A stretch of DNA of 64,000 nt from Xestospongia muta. Lineage: Eukaryota > Porifera > Demospongiae > Haplosclerida > Petrosiidae. The notes beneath the pieces were generated by a model, which was not told the DNA's origin, searched no databases, and worked only from the letters and a program-made list of their open reading frames with translations. The translations under genes and the position numbers were made by a program. Each line of letters opens with the position of its first letter. Within the stretch, counting starts at the first letter, position 1. Shown here piece by piece: positions 35,151 to 47,706 of this stretch. The stretch spans positions 21,339,484 to 21,403,483 of the forward strand of contig OY848918.1 of assembly GCA_963693285.1 (NCBI GenBank), in the 5' to 3' direction.

Positions 35151-36281
35151 TATACATACAACCGATAGCTCTTGTACACCTCCTGACATATAAACTGACC
35201 AGAAAAGCACACCATGTTATATAAATGCATACTGTATACTTACCATAGTCTATTTACTTAAGTATTACATCCTTTATAGTTAAAATACTGTAATTGACCT
35301 TTAAAGTAGTTGGACTATCAAGAAAGATGACTAGTGATATGTATATGAAGTTCATTCCTGCATACACTTCACTGTTTTATGTAGTTAGACAATGTGATAA
35401 AGCTATTACTAAACTATTACATCCTTCTACAGTTAAGATACTGTAATTGACCTTTAAAGTAGTTGGACTATCAACTAGTAATATGTATATGAAGTTCATT
35501 CCTGCTTACACTTCACTGTTTTACATAGTTACACTGTAAAAATTGTTTTGTTAATTTAACTAATATATTATTATACAAGTTGCATGTAGCAAACTTAATA
35601 TAATGCGAAAGTAAAAATAACACTGTTTTTATTACTGATATACTAATAGGTACATAAATCAAAACAATGTTATGTCTATTTTCACATCATATTAGTTTAC
35701 AACCTGCAAACTGTATAACAATACATCGGTTAAATCAACAAATCAATTTTTACAGTTTAGACAATGTGATAGAGGAATTTAGTAGGATACATGGAGGACA
35801 TCAACCAAATCCTCATTGTCTAGCTAGTTGTCAGACAATGTGTCAACTAGGATATCATCATTAGCAGTTTGTCAACAATGTTCGTTGGACATTTAAGTAC
35901 AAACATCAGTAAAAGGATAACAAGAAGCTCATAAGAAAATGACTAATTCCAAAGACTTATTCTAGCAAGATATTTGATACTGATCATCAGTAATTTTGGA
36001 GGTGTATTAAGTCCAATAGAGATAACCTTACTGATCTATAATAGCAGTTTACATACACCTATAACATTTCCCTATTAATGACATTGCCTCTTTGACTCAT
36101 ATTATGTATATTAATTTATAAGCACAAATATTGAATTATCTAAATTGATATTGATTGAAGGAATCATTTCTTGTAGAAACTATTTAAAAATTATAAAAAT
36201 ACTACCAAATGATAAATATTAAAATAATGAGGATTGTTTAATGACATACATAATACAAATCTGGAATTTGACAAATGAATT
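35150..36281. repeat. Second internal block, copy 2, with the 65-codon frame at 35667-35864
   Basis: Matches 19190-20325. The frame is kept, with H for L in PNPLCLAS. No recognised product. Confidence 0.5.
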
Positions 36282-36287
36282 CTTATT
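36282..36287. repeat. Left target-site duplication CTTATT
   Basis: Identical to 40209-40214 across the transposon, and present once at the empty sites 20326-20331 and 56816-56821. Confidence 0.9.
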
Positions 36288-36532
36288 TACGAAAGCCTCA
36301 GACGGACATTCCAATTCCTATTTCCTATTTCTTCCGGACATTCCAATTCCTATTTCCTATTTCTTCCGTCCACCTTCGCGTATTTGAAAAATTAATTATC
36401 GACCCTTTATAATTATTCTTTTTCTTCCGTATGAATCAGAACTTCCTTTTTAAAAATACACGAGGTTTCACATGTGCCATTTTCCTGTTTTAGCACGTGG
36501 TTGGTTAGTTTGTTTGTAAACAGATTGTTAGC

Positions 36533-36786
36533 ATGGACTCTGAATTCAGGGAATCTTTAGTCATGAGAGGTGTAAAACGAGAAAGTATAGATTTGCTTGA
36601 AAAAGAAGATATATTGGGAGAAGAGCAATTTTTTCATCTTCGCATGGATGATCTTAAACTGTTTCTGGATAGAGGAATAAAAATTGGACAATACTCCATC
36701 ATTGCTAGGCTATGGGAAGAAAAAGTGAAAGGTATATACAAGTAGCAACTTAATGTCTATGACGTCTTGTATCGTATATATATGTA

Positions 36787-36832
<46 letters not shown>

Positions 36833-37257
36833 AGTATAATTTATTGTGTGTGTAGTTACTAGAGATGTATCAGGCTTGGGTTCTGATACTAGCAGTACCA
36901 GTGGGACAAGTGGTGATGGGACAAGTATGTTAAAGTAATTATGTTTGCTTTATTATGAAAAAATTAAGGTACACTCTCAAGACAAGAGCTGTTTGAATCA
37001 TTTCATGCTAAAATGAAAACAATTAAGTCTAAAAAGTACAATCAAGAACCTTATTCTACAAAGTCTTGTGTAAAGAAATATGAAGAAAAACAATTAATTG
37101 CTGTAAGTAGTAATTATTAATTTACAAGCAGTCATATCCTGTATAGGGAACTGTTGTAGTTTATTGGTATATAATTAGAATTAGTTATGTATGTATGCAT
37201 ATATTTATATATATTTATATATATATACAAATATACCCACACACACACACACACATA

Positions 37258-37305
<48 letters not shown>

Positions 37306-38007
37306 TATATATATATTGTTTACTTTTCATACTAGATCCATTTTGGAGGAATGATTTATGTTTCTGAACTAGACAGAGGAGTAAAAAAGAAACACCTACC
37401 ATCACCTCGTATTGTAGATTTTATGAGATCAGCAAACTACGAAGATGTTATTAAACTTGGGAAAGAGCTATTCTTCAAGGAAGAAACTGATGACCTTGAA
37501 TTATACTGCCTATGTGGAACTTCAGGAATACTATTTCATATTGAAGACAAAGATAACTGGAATATCTATGATTTTATGAAAGATCATGGCTATCAACCTA
37601 GTAAATTTAAATTATATGTAATGCTTAAATCTACTGAAGTAAGTTACATACAAGAATGGTTCTATTATGATTTTATATTCTTAAAGCAACATACTAAATA
37701 CACTGTCACTGATTCTCCTGTATCAGCTCAAGATCAAGACAAAACAGAACCAATCAGTAAGAATATAATGTAACATATGAATGATGATATAATTTTAACA
37801 GGATACACCAAGCCTGTCATAAAAAATTGTGTCACCTGTCAAAAGGAGTTTCTTGCACCTTTAGAGGAGACAGATTGCATACTACCAGATGATACAATTG
37901 TTTATTATCGAGATCCAATTCTTGAGTGCCCATTATGTGATGAAAGGCAGTTTGGGTTCCAATTAAATCTGGACTTTATGCCAGAGTTGGCATACTTTAA
38001 GAATTAA
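36533..38007 (+). CDS. Transposon accessory protein: SAM-like N-terminus and C-terminal zinc ribbon
   Basis: Five exons join with consistent phases and GT-AG introns: 36533-36731, 36856-36924, 36970 minus one (36969)-37102, 37336-37756 and 37802-38007. The product is 342 aa. Residues 1-66 look like a SAM-type helical domain ([20 protein letters not shown], then [15 protein letters not shown]). A Ser/Thr/Gly-rich linker follows, then a lysine-rich stretch. The long exon 4 encodes an acidic globular segment ([27 protein letters not shown]). The last exon carries paired cysteines (CVTCQKEF and CPLCDERQF, about 25 residues apart or more), a likely zinc ribbon. It converges on the transposase gene inside the same element. 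Its role is unknown; a partner of the transposase or a target-choice factor is a guess. Confidence 0.72.
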
Positions 38008-38093
38008 ATTACTTTGTTAGCAATGTATTTGGATTAAAAGACATGACTCGGTACAATTCTGTATTTAATATCATTGAGTTTATTAATCAAAAA

Positions 38094-39843
38094 TTAGTTT
38101 TTCATAATTTCAATGTCTTGTAATAACTGCAAAAATAATTGGAGTGCTTCATTTGGTGTGGTGGGTGTACTAATACTTTCATCAAGTTTAAACTTGTCAG
38201 CATAGACTCTAAATTCATCTGAAACTAAAGATGATTTGTGTCCATAATTATTTTCTGCATACTGTAACAATGCATAATCGAGTATGCATTTATAGTCTGT
38301 GGTTCCTAGTTTAAGTTTTAAATTTATTATGACTGAAACATATAACACTCACCATATTGTTCTGGTAAAAAATAAAGTATCTCAGGAATTCCACCTATAG
38401 TTTCACAATATTTGCTTTTTCTAATATAGTGATGATTCCACTCATTCACAAGAACATCTAGTTCCTTCTCAATTATTGGTCCAAAGCAATAACGTGATGT
38501 CTCACTATAAATTTAACAAAAATGCGTTTGAGTAATTGCAAAGTATTTAGCATTATGAACTCACAGTGTGTATTCCAAAGAATCATCAAAGCAGCCATTG
38601 ATTTGCAAATCCTGGCAATTTATTATAATGAATTATAGCTCCTCCATATGCAAGATTTAGCTTACATGGAAAAATTGGATCCACCAGTCAGTCAATCTGC
38701 ATCTCAAGAAGGCCCACCAAGCTTCAATTCTCTATATAATTAGCAATGTTTTTAAGTTTTATTTAAAGTATTTACCTGATTAGAGCTAGATCGACCATAT
38801 CTAAAACTCATTTCAGCAGACAAGCTATCATTATGAATACTTCTTAATGTTGGTTGAACATAGGCAATTATTGAGTTTTCTGTCCCTCTGTCAGCTCTTA
38901 CTACTCTAGGAAGACCTAAATATGTTATCAATTTATATATATTATAGCTTATTTCATAACTTATACCATTAATTGCTTTTACTGTATCTAAATAGTACTG
39001 TGCAATAATGTGTGGATCATTGTTAGTACTTGCACATTTCATCCACATAATTCTTCTTGAGTACCTATGTTAAAAAATTTAAAAATAAAGGAATCATGCA
39101 TATCGCCAATATACCCATCAATGCAGCCGTGAATAGTGATACCAAATGGCTTTAATTTATCATAGCCATCACAGTGCCAAATAAAATTTGGACCCTAAAA
39201 GTTTTTATAAATTATATTGAATTATGGCAAATAGTTTACGTACCTTACTACGATATATCCTTCTTTTCAATCTCTGCCTACTCCTTTCTTGGGAACCTTC
39301 CGGATCCATTAAAGGTAACAAAACCATGACTGTATCTCTATAATATTATATAATCTGTAATAGCTACACTGGATATATATAAAGTATAACCTTCTGACAT
39401 TTAACTGATGAGTAATGCGCAATCGGTTCCACATACATCTATATCCCAATAATCCACCAGAAAATTGTAATTCTTTCTTATAATGGAATAAATGCTTTAA
39501 CATTTTAAGTATATAACTATATTATTGCTTATACCTGAATGGTATCACATATTTTCATAATAGATGACTCTTCTGACTTTTGGCTGACACCTAATTTGGC
39601 TCTAATCCTTCTTATATGTCTCTTAGTGATAGAGTAACCAGATTTTCCTGTCAGTATTTTTTCAATTGAATTAGTAGAAAGTCCACACATAGCAAAATAA
39701 TGTATTAGCTCATTTCTTGAAAATTCAGAGGAATTCATAAGAGGAGACATAGGAATGCCACTGACATCTCTTGAAAATTCAGATGAATTCATAAGAGGAG
39801 ATATAGGAATACCACTAAAAATAGCAAGCTCTGTACTAGCCAT
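38094..39843 (-). CDS. DDE integrase-type transposase (IS3EU-like), ten exons
   Basis: On the minus strand exons 39843-39535, 39494-39391, 39337-39244, 39194-39115, 39064-38967, 38915-38776, 38731-38666, 38611-38565, 38504-38353 and 38305-38094 join with consistent phases to a 433-aa protein without a stop. Introns are about 35-60 bp. The N-terminus has two near-identical 17-residue repeats (GIPISPLMNSSEFSR type), then a helix-turn-helix region (LSTNSIEKILTGKSGYSITK). The rve integrase core follows: WHCDGYD (first Asp, about 178), IHGCIDGYSR, VRADRGTEN (second Asp, about 237) and RIEAWW (Glu, about 278). Next come RLTDWWIQFF, EWNHHYIR and GGIPEILYFLP, which mark this eukaryotic integrase family. 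It should cut and insert its own element. No lesion is visible. Confidence 0.85.
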
Positions 39844-40208
39844 TTTATAAGAATAAAAATGTATAAGCACATGTTAAAAATGGAAATTTGAAATAAGAAA
39901 GTCTAATAAAAATTAGAAATGGCCCACGTGCCAAAAATGGAATAGGGAATAAGGAATTGGAACTCACCGACTTGGTAGTTAATTGGAATGGAAACCTATC
40001 AATTAGGTCTTTGAAACCCATCAACTGGGTCTTTAATTGGAATTTTCAAATACACGAAGCTGCGCGGAAGAATTTGGAAATAGGAATAAGAAATTGGAAA
40101 TAGGAATAAGAATGTCCGTCTGCGGCTTCCGAAGCTGCGCGGAAGAATTTGGAAATAGGAATAAGAAATTGGAAATAGGAATAAGAATGTCCGTCTGCGG
40201 CTTCCGTA

Positions 40209-40214
40209 CTTATT
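40209..40214. repeat. Right target-site duplication CTTATT
   Basis: Identical to 36282-36287 and directly abuts the right end (CCGTA) of the transposon. Confidence 0.9.
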
Positions 40215-40361
40215 AATGTAACCATGTCTACTTTATTCTCTATGCAATTATATTATTTACTAATATTTATTTTGAAATTATCAGTATTGAGAGCTATTGT
40301 CTTCTCCTGCTGTCACTGTGATGAAGAGTGATGAAAGTTAATCTGTTGCCTTCTCAATATA

Positions 40362-40428
<67 letters not shown>

Positions 40429-41213
40429 TAATTATACATACATACATACATACATATATATATATATATACATACATGTAATAATATATATACATATATA
40501 TATATATTGCCTACTCAGGCTTAGAATTGTTATCAGTAATGGAGTTGATCTGCAAGTTCCTTTGTTTAGTGCATAATCTATTGCCTTCTTATGTTCACAG
40601 TGTGTGTAACTATCATCCTGTACTCTAGTTGTTATAGATTCTATTACGATACAGTCCTATATATCCAGAATTGTCTTCAGAGCATGCTAAAACTATGGTA
40701 GTTCAAAATTACGCATAAAGTATGAATATCGCCAAAGTTTTTGCAATACAGTACAATGATACAATATAATTGTTAAATAATTTTGTGTCACTATTAAACA
40801 TTAACTGCTAGCATCATTTGAAAACTTTTTTGAAATAAATTATTAATGATTACTGCTATACACAAATCTTATTGATATCATTACTGTTAGTATCCATCAT
40901 TCTAATAGCAGAAGTTGTGCTTGATTCTTCTACTGTTATCTCTGTGTTCTTCTTTGAGCTATATACATTAAAAACTTCTGTTACTATTATCTTCCTGATG
41001 TCTGTAAACTTTTCTACATGTAAAAGTCATAAAACATAATTATTATATTGAGAATGGTAAATCTTACAGCAATTAATACTCATTGTGAATACATGGAATA
41101 ATTCTAATAAATATATTTCTATTAAAAAGAAATTATCACAAGCAAACTGTATGCAAGTCAGACCATTTGATAGGTACTGCATTGAGGGTCAGTCCGTATT
41201 TTTAACTGTTAAA
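40215..41213. other. Intergenic with a long TA/CATA microsatellite
   Basis: Continues the sequence of unit 1 from 20332. The (TA)n(CATA)n patch at about 40365-40507 is longer than in unit 1 and differs from unit 3. The rest is intergenic without a gene. Confidence 0.6.
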
Positions 41214-41590
41214 TACGGAAGGGGCAGACGGACATTCCAATTCCGATTTCTTATATCTTCCAAGCACCTTTGCGTATTAAAAAATTCTAATTAACGACCA
41301 AGTTGATGAGATCAATTTCTTATTCATAATTCCATTTTTGGCACGTGCGCCATTACTAGGCTTTTCTTGTTACTTAATAAAACGCGGAGCGCGAGTACCA
41401 CGAGCCGTCTCTTAGAATCGAGCGTCAGCGAGATGTTTTCACTTGGGTTGGGTTCCTGGTTTTGATTGTATATTGGCATTGGAACCCATCAATTGTACCT
41501 TTAATTGGAATATAAGGGTGTTTAATTAGAATATAAGGTGCGTGAAAAAATTGAAAACAGGAATACAAATGTCCGTCTGAGGCTTCTGTA
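41214..41590. mobile_element. Non-autonomous IS3EU-like element, 377 bp
   Basis: Left end TACGGAAG..GCAGACGGACATTCC; right end, on the minus strand, TACAGAAGCCTCAGACGGAC. It is flanked by a perfect GTTAAA duplication (41208-41213 and 41591-41596). The ends match the 3.9-kb autonomous element, so the latter's transposase could in principle act on it. It has no coding capacity. Confidence 0.82.
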
Positions 41591-41881
41591 GTTAAATGAC
41601 CTTCATCTGGAGAGAATTAAAAAGACAGTTAGCAGCTTAATAAGTTGTGGTGTTGTTAAATATAATAATTAGTTTAAATTTTGGGCACAAGACGTTTAAT
41701 TAGTACTCATTTAAGTAGTAATATAATATAAAATCTTAGAAATTACAAAATATTTCACCTTCCAATACACTTGTCCAATTATAGAGAAAACGTCATGACC
41801 TTCTCTTTAAAGCAATGGACAACAATTGAAAGAAATTTGCACAAGAGCTGAAGTAAGTGCTAGACAGTAGATCTGCGTGCT

Positions 41882-41889
41882 TATAAAAG
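41882..41889 (+). promoter_or_regulatory. TATA box of the transposase-like gene
   Basis: TATAAAAG, 57 bp before the ATG at 41946. The same box is at 58440-58447 in unit 3 and has been deleted in unit 1. Confidence 0.6.
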
Positions 41890-41945
41890 CGTTTGTCAGG
41901 TGTAAAAGGACGTCAAATGAGCGTCATTTCATTTGAAAAATTAAA

Positions 41946-42885
41946 ATGGCTACTTTTGGTGAGACTTGGTTTCCCAAGAAGAAGTGTGTGAGACATGGAG
42001 TTCGCTACCAAATGGAGCTGAATTTCTCGAGTGATGCTGACAAAAAGAACTTTCTTCGACAACTAGAAATAGTGAAGTCAGTTTTGTCATCAAAGGAGTC
42101 ACGACCACTCGACAATCGTGAGCTTCTTGGATTGTTATTGGACATGGCGGATGTGGATGATGATGGTGGTGGCAATGAGACAGTCAATGAAAGTGGTGGT
42201 GGACCTCAGAGAGAAATTGTTAAGCCAATGTTGGAATATTCATTTAATATTTAATGACAAGGAATGACTGGCATGCAATATTTAAGGTATTATAGGTATC
42301 TTTACTGGTGGTGATGATGGAGACAATCAGTCATTGTTTCTTTGTGAGCATAAGACATTTCATGAACTAGTAGTAGGACTGACGTGAGCATGTGACTGTC
42401 ATGCTATAATATGGGCGACATCATCTATAGTTCAGGTACAATGGCTTCATATGTATTATAAGATATTTGTGATTTTGTGACTTGTAGATTGGACATGTAC
42501 TATATACAAGTTGAGTTTCAGTGTCAGACTTGTTGATTTAAGCAATGGTGGGCCAGTTCAAGAGTATTTGGAGGGCATTGCTTGGGCAACCAAAAGTTAA
42601 TACTTGTTAAAAAGTTATAATAATCAATGTTTTGTGTACTAGATGTGTTCATGCTTTAACATGTGCTGGAATTATACCTAGCCAGTACATTAACTTCAGC
42701 TGCTTTTTTTGCATTGGAACTGTTGGCAAGTTGTACATTAGATCAGGTATATTACATAATAAACCACAAGTCTAGTGATTGTTTGGCTTTAGTTTATAAA
42801 TCACAAAGATATTATAGAAGTTGTTATATTTTTTAGATGGAGGAAACAATGTGGACACATAGCTTCATCTTGGAGGGTCATCAGG
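41946..42885 (+). pseudogene. Spliced transposase-like gene (Kolobok-like), unit 2 copy
   Basis: Starts at the full-length ATG (MATFGETWFPKKKCVRHGVR) missing in unit 1. The first splice donor after the PMLE codons is destroyed (TTCAG-GTAATATC in unit 3 reads TTCATTTAAT here). Downstream segments with the C..C and WWASSRVFGG finger and HALTCAGIIPSQY are present but contain frame breaks, including a stop within GLT.A in the second segment. The acidic DMADVDDDGGG stretch is kept. Likely dead. Confidence 0.5.
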
Positions 42886-42894
42886 ATCTTATAT

Positions 42895-44431
42895 CCACTT
42901 GAAACTATGTTGCCAACAATTTTATAATTAGTACCAGATCTGTTTATCATTAAACCACATTATGTTGACATCTACTTTCTAGTTCATGTGACATTGTACC
43001 CTAAGTGATTTAACTTTAATAAAATCTTCTTATACAGTCATTTAATGATATTTCATTAGAGAAGACGTAAATGAGTAGACTCCTTAATTTAAATCTATTA
43101 GTTTTTAATAACAGTCATAAACTGCTAGAGTTAAGTTGTCTATGAAAGAGCCATAAAAATATAGAGGCAAACATGGCTATGGTTCCTACTTGATATAGCA
43201 ATTATGTATAAATTATTACTTCTTATGACATTTTAATACAGCACAAAGTAATTTTTCCAATTTTTTTAGTCATTTTCATTAAGTGACTTTATAACTACAG
43301 AAAATTGGAATTAATGATGTCATGGTGACATTAATTAAAATTAAAATTATACTGTAGTTATTTATTAAAAAAGGAGGGTACAAACATGGCTTTGTAAAGA
43401 TGTTATTTAGTTGAGACATAGGAAAGTCTAGTAATGAAACATTTTGAAAAACTCCAAAGTAAAATGTGGCCAAGTCTAAAGAACAATTATTATAAATGTC
43501 ACTTTATTTTCAATAGTTACGAAGTGCAAATGTATGTTTAATCTCATTCTCATATCAAAACATGCATAGCATAATAGGACGTTTAGTGACTTTTATAGGC
43601 TATGACACAGCCAGTTGAGGTAATCTATGTCAACATCTATAAATAGTGACAAATTAATTATCAAATATATAAACATCATTTATTAATAAAATAAATATTA
43701 CATATCTATATCTAGTTACTATATAAGTTATTAAACTTTTCATCTGTATTACCTCTATAATTGCAATCATCGAGATAATTATAATGGAGTATTGAGCCAC
43801 TATATATAAACTCTTCTTCCAGTAGAAGACAGTTAAAGTGACACACTCCAAATACAGTTTCTAAAACCTTAAATTAGATCATTTAATATAATACCATCTA
43901 TGATAATAATAAAGGAATATTAACGGCCCTAAAAAAGGTATTGTGATGATAACAGAATAGGTGAAGTTTGAATTGAAGGAGAAAGAGACACAAGAAAACT
44001 ACAGGAAAGAGAAAAGGATCATGACAATCAAACAGAAGTATTAGAGAAGAATATTTACCTTCATTAACATTCCATTACTTGTATATCTCAAAATCTGGGT
44101 GCTTGTTGGTATAACTTGACTGATGATGTAAGAATTTGTCCTATGATGACATCCCTATGTGTCATAAAGATAATAATGTTAGGTTTGGTTTAAGGATGTC
44201 ATCATAGTCAAGTTACATCAAGAACCACCCCAAGATCTCACAATTGAAATACTAGACTTCACCCAAATCTCTGGCTCTTTGGAGTCAATACCTGGGAAAA
44301 AAATCTTAGCTTACTGGATGGATGATGGATAGTATTATCTAAATAATGGACGAATACATGTATAGCGAATAAACAAATGAATGAATGGATGAATGGAAAA
44401 TAGGTTGATATAATTTGACACAATGAACTAT
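42895..44431. other. Intergenic, unit 2
   Basis: Near-identical to 22350-23899, including the interspersed repeat at 43000-43240 and the degenerate (ATGA)n patch near 44310-44400. No gene seen. Confidence 0.55.
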
Positions 44432-45795
44432 AGTCCGTTCGTGTTCACCTTTCCGGTAGAAAAATTATCATAACTTTCTAATAACTCCACCAAATTCAAA
44501 ATTTCAAAATCAGGTGGTCTCCTGACGACCATCCGGTTCTTTTGATGTCATTCTTATATGAATAGGACCCACAAGAACAAAATTTGTTGTACTTTCCATA
44601 AGCAAAGTATAGGAGATGCCATTGACCACGAGGAATGTGATCTCGTGAATTTCGTTAATCAACAAAATGGCTGCCGCTTGAAGAGAGAAACCAGTACGGT
44701 AAGAAATACATTCTAACTGTAAAAGTTTAATCACATAGATAGGTAAAATAAATTGAATATAAATATTGTGTATGAGAATGAATACAAACAGAAGTATTAC
44801 TGAATTCAGACTTCGATAACCAAAAAAATTATAAAAGTTACGACAGTGGTAATACATTGTAGGGTACAAAGGTGCTGGTCTGTGTTGTTTTACTTTCTGT
44901 AGAAATGTCTTTTTAATGTCCTTGTAGTCATATTTCATGCTATGTTCATCTAACTATCTTTTAATATCATCTTTTCTGTTTGCAGTTGTTGGAGGTTTGT
45001 CCTTTTGTTTGTTGTGGTACGAAGCATTGTCTAAAACTATCACAGATGTAGGTGGAATGTTTGGAAGTAGCTGTTGTATAAACCACTCTATAAAGTGTTC
45101 TGAGTTCATTTTGTCATGATAGTATGCGGAGTTTGTCTTAGATCTAAAAACCAAGTCTGTCCCAGGAACCCAACCTTCCACTCCACTGGCATGAACCACA
45201 ATCAATCATTGACCTTTCCCACTTGGCACCTTCCATCCTTCTTTACCATCAACGTCTACCCAAATATGTTCTTTACAGTGATGTGTGTTTACCCATGTTT
45301 TGTCAGTATAGATTATTGTCCTGTTGTCATTTCTTAGTTTACCTATCATTTGCAAGTATGTATGTCTTTGTTCCAGTATATTATGTTGTTCATATATGTA
45401 TTGTTTATTGTCTCTTTTCTTGTATGAAAACGCCAACTCTCACAGAACCTTCCATACACAAAATGTACCACCTCCGAAAACTCCATCCTCTGTCAAGTTA
45501 GCTAAAATAGTAGACAATATGGGATATTGTTGGTGTGTGTAAAAGCTATGAACAGTACGTCCTATTACTTCTTTATTAAAAGAGTCTGGATTCACACGTA
45601 CCCTAGATGTTGTGTATTGTTTAACAAGAGTCAGTAATTTACCTTCTTGAGAAATATATTCATTATGAATGTTACGCACACTTCTTATTGATACACCTGT
45701 AGCCTCTGCTGTACGTTCTACAATTCTCTCTCTCTTAATTGAGCTTCCTTTTCTTTTCTCTTTCTCAAAGAACTGCCTTACATTTTCAATAACAT
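44432..45795 (-). mobile_element. Tc1/mariner-like element, copy 3, truncated
   Basis: Starts with AGTCCGTTCGTGTTCACC at 44432 and has the same structure and the same missing end as copy 2. Confidence 0.65.
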
Positions 45796-45808
45796 ATTCA
45801 TTGATCAT
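44871..45808 (-). pseudogene. Tc1/mariner-like transposase, copy 3
   Basis: Same motifs (RERIVERTAEATGVS, TDKTWVNTHH, VLDNASYHNKQ) and the same three in-frame stops as copy 2. Sequence differences are a handful of bases. It was duplicated as part of the large unit rather than transposed. Confidence 0.85.
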
Positions 45809-46276
45809 TGAATAATTGAGCAGCTTTTTTCTGAATATCAGTTGTCAATGATGTACTAACATCAACTAATCCAGAGTATCCTGCAGAAGCTTTGACATTG
45901 ATGCTAGAAGAATAAGGGTTTAGAGTAGTTTGTTGTAGAAAATTCTGAACGTACTCAAAATCAACCACCCATTTTCAATGCTGTTACAATGTGAGTTCTG
46001 TATTGTTGAATAAATATCAAATAATCTTGTTTTGTTGACGAGTTTAAAACCTGGGGAAGATAATTTACAGCAGAGACAAAACTATCTGAGAATGGAGCAT
46101 CATGTATTGAGGCACCATAAGCTTCACATTGTGACTGAGAACTGATGAATAATGTCCAGAAAAACTTGCTCCCCAGCCATTGAAACTTGCATCAACATGT
46201 ATTTTAAGAGAATCCATATATGAAGCTGTATCACTGTTGATTCTACTAGAAAATGAAAAGGAACAGGACTGAGTGT
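45796..46276 (-). pseudogene. MACPF type A fragment fused to the dead transposase, unit 3
   Basis: Near-identical to 25265-25745, with the same frameshifts and the same fusion point. Confidence 0.8.
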
Positions 46277-46553
46277 TAAGGATAAGGCATGTCTACAGTA
46301 ATACTAATAAATTCACGACATATTAAACTGTAGTACATAGAAATAGCCAATTGATATCACACCATTATATCAGGATATCATTGTAAAATGTAACAACAGC
46401 AGAAATCTTTATATGTAAACACAGAATAGAGTGTTGCTGTCTGGAACAAGTGAAATATTGCTATTCTCTACTACTCAAGTTACTCAAGCACGTGGTATTG
46501 TCTGTTATTGAACAAGGGTAGGTCTTTTACTGGTTATCAGCTGTATATGAGAC

Positions 46554-46598
<45 letters not shown>

Positions 46599-47706
46599 TG
46601 TCTCATGGCTGACCACTAAGAGAGTCAACAAGTTATTTTTAGACTTCTATTACAAAAAGAAACCGCAAAAAGGCTTAAAATGGTAAGACAAGACAGTATA
46701 TATATAGTTGATTCAAGCAATGATTGAATAACGAGTAATGATTGAATAACGCAGGGTTAATAGTGGACAGCTATAAGTCCACGTTCTTTCCTACTTTCAT
46801 AACAACAAGAGGTATATTGTCTGGTCTTCAGTTTCAAATAAAACAAACATTGGTTGTACTTATCAAGTATAATAATATCTTTTGGTTTTATTTTTTTTAC
46901 ACCAACAATATCGTTATTCTGTCTTCTGACTGTCTCTTTTCTACAAATAACTTGGACAAACTATGGACTAGAAACAAGTTAGTGATGACTTCACCATGAT
47001 ATATATTTTATTCAGATATTAGAAGTAATCATTGACCTTAAATTTTTAATGCCTTCATATAAAATTGCTTAGAAGTTTTACTTATGGTAATTGTTGTTTT
47101 CAGCAAAATAATTCTCTTTGTTTATGTTTGGCTTCTTGTATTAAAGACAATTTGAGTTTTAGAATTATAGAAAATTAACAATTATATACTGTTTATACTG
47201 TTGATTTATACTGTTTAATAATGCATGTTCTTCCATAGTGTTTGAAGAGAAAGAAGACTTAAAATGTTTCATATATACATACATACATATACATTGTATG
47301 GATCAAATACCATATTATAAAAGTCTATTGTTACTCAGTACTGTTAAAGCTATAAGACTATTGTATTCAGTAGATATTGTGCAACACAAACTTCAAGAAT
47401 TCAATCAAGCTAATTTTTCAAACTAATAGAACATTATGGAATAGCACTTTTTAATTTATTACATAATAGATATCTTAAATTAATATAAGGTTTGCATAAG
47501 AGATAACTAGGGATACCACATCTTCATATCTCAAAAAATCTGTCGTTTGCTAGCAAAGATGAACTTTGAAATAATAATTTCTTTAAACAATAGTGTATTG
47601 TATTTAAAGAACAAAAGAAATTAATTTATTAATTTTGCTTAAAGTCCTATTGTATCAAAACCAATATATAATTAATCCTTCACAGACTAACTAGCTAATA
47701 TAATAG
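46277..47706. other. Intergenic and type A 3' flank, copy 3
   Basis: Matches 25746-27181. A (TA)n tract is at about 46559-46595, shorter than in unit 2. No gene seen. Confidence 0.6.

Larger units (their letters stand above)
36288..40208. mobile_element. Complete DNA transposon with integrase-type transposase (IS3EU-like), 3921 bp
   Basis: The ends are inverted repeats: TACGAAAGCCTCAGACGGAC at the left and, on the minus strand, TACGGAAGCCGCAGACGGAC at the right. Both continue into repeated short motifs (ATTCCTATTTCC type, with a duplicated copy at each end). It is flanked by a perfect 6-bp duplication, CTTATT, and is absent from the same position in the flanking units. It carries two convergent spliced genes: an accessory gene (36533-38007, plus) and a DDE integrase (38094-39843, minus). 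Termini of TAYGR form with 6-bp target duplications are, as I recall, diagnostic of the IS3EU superfamily. (TA)n tracts lie in its introns (36780-36835, 37195-37316). Confidence 0.82.

Noticed and set aside
37205..37405. Frames rich in Ile and Tyr at 37205, 40313 and 2191-2437
   Set aside because: They are translations of (TA)n and (CATA)n microsatellites.
36288..40208. Classification as a Polinton/Maverick because of the 6-bp target duplication
   Set aside because: At 3.9 kb it is far too small, has no polymerase or capsid genes, and its ends are of TAYGR form and not AG.
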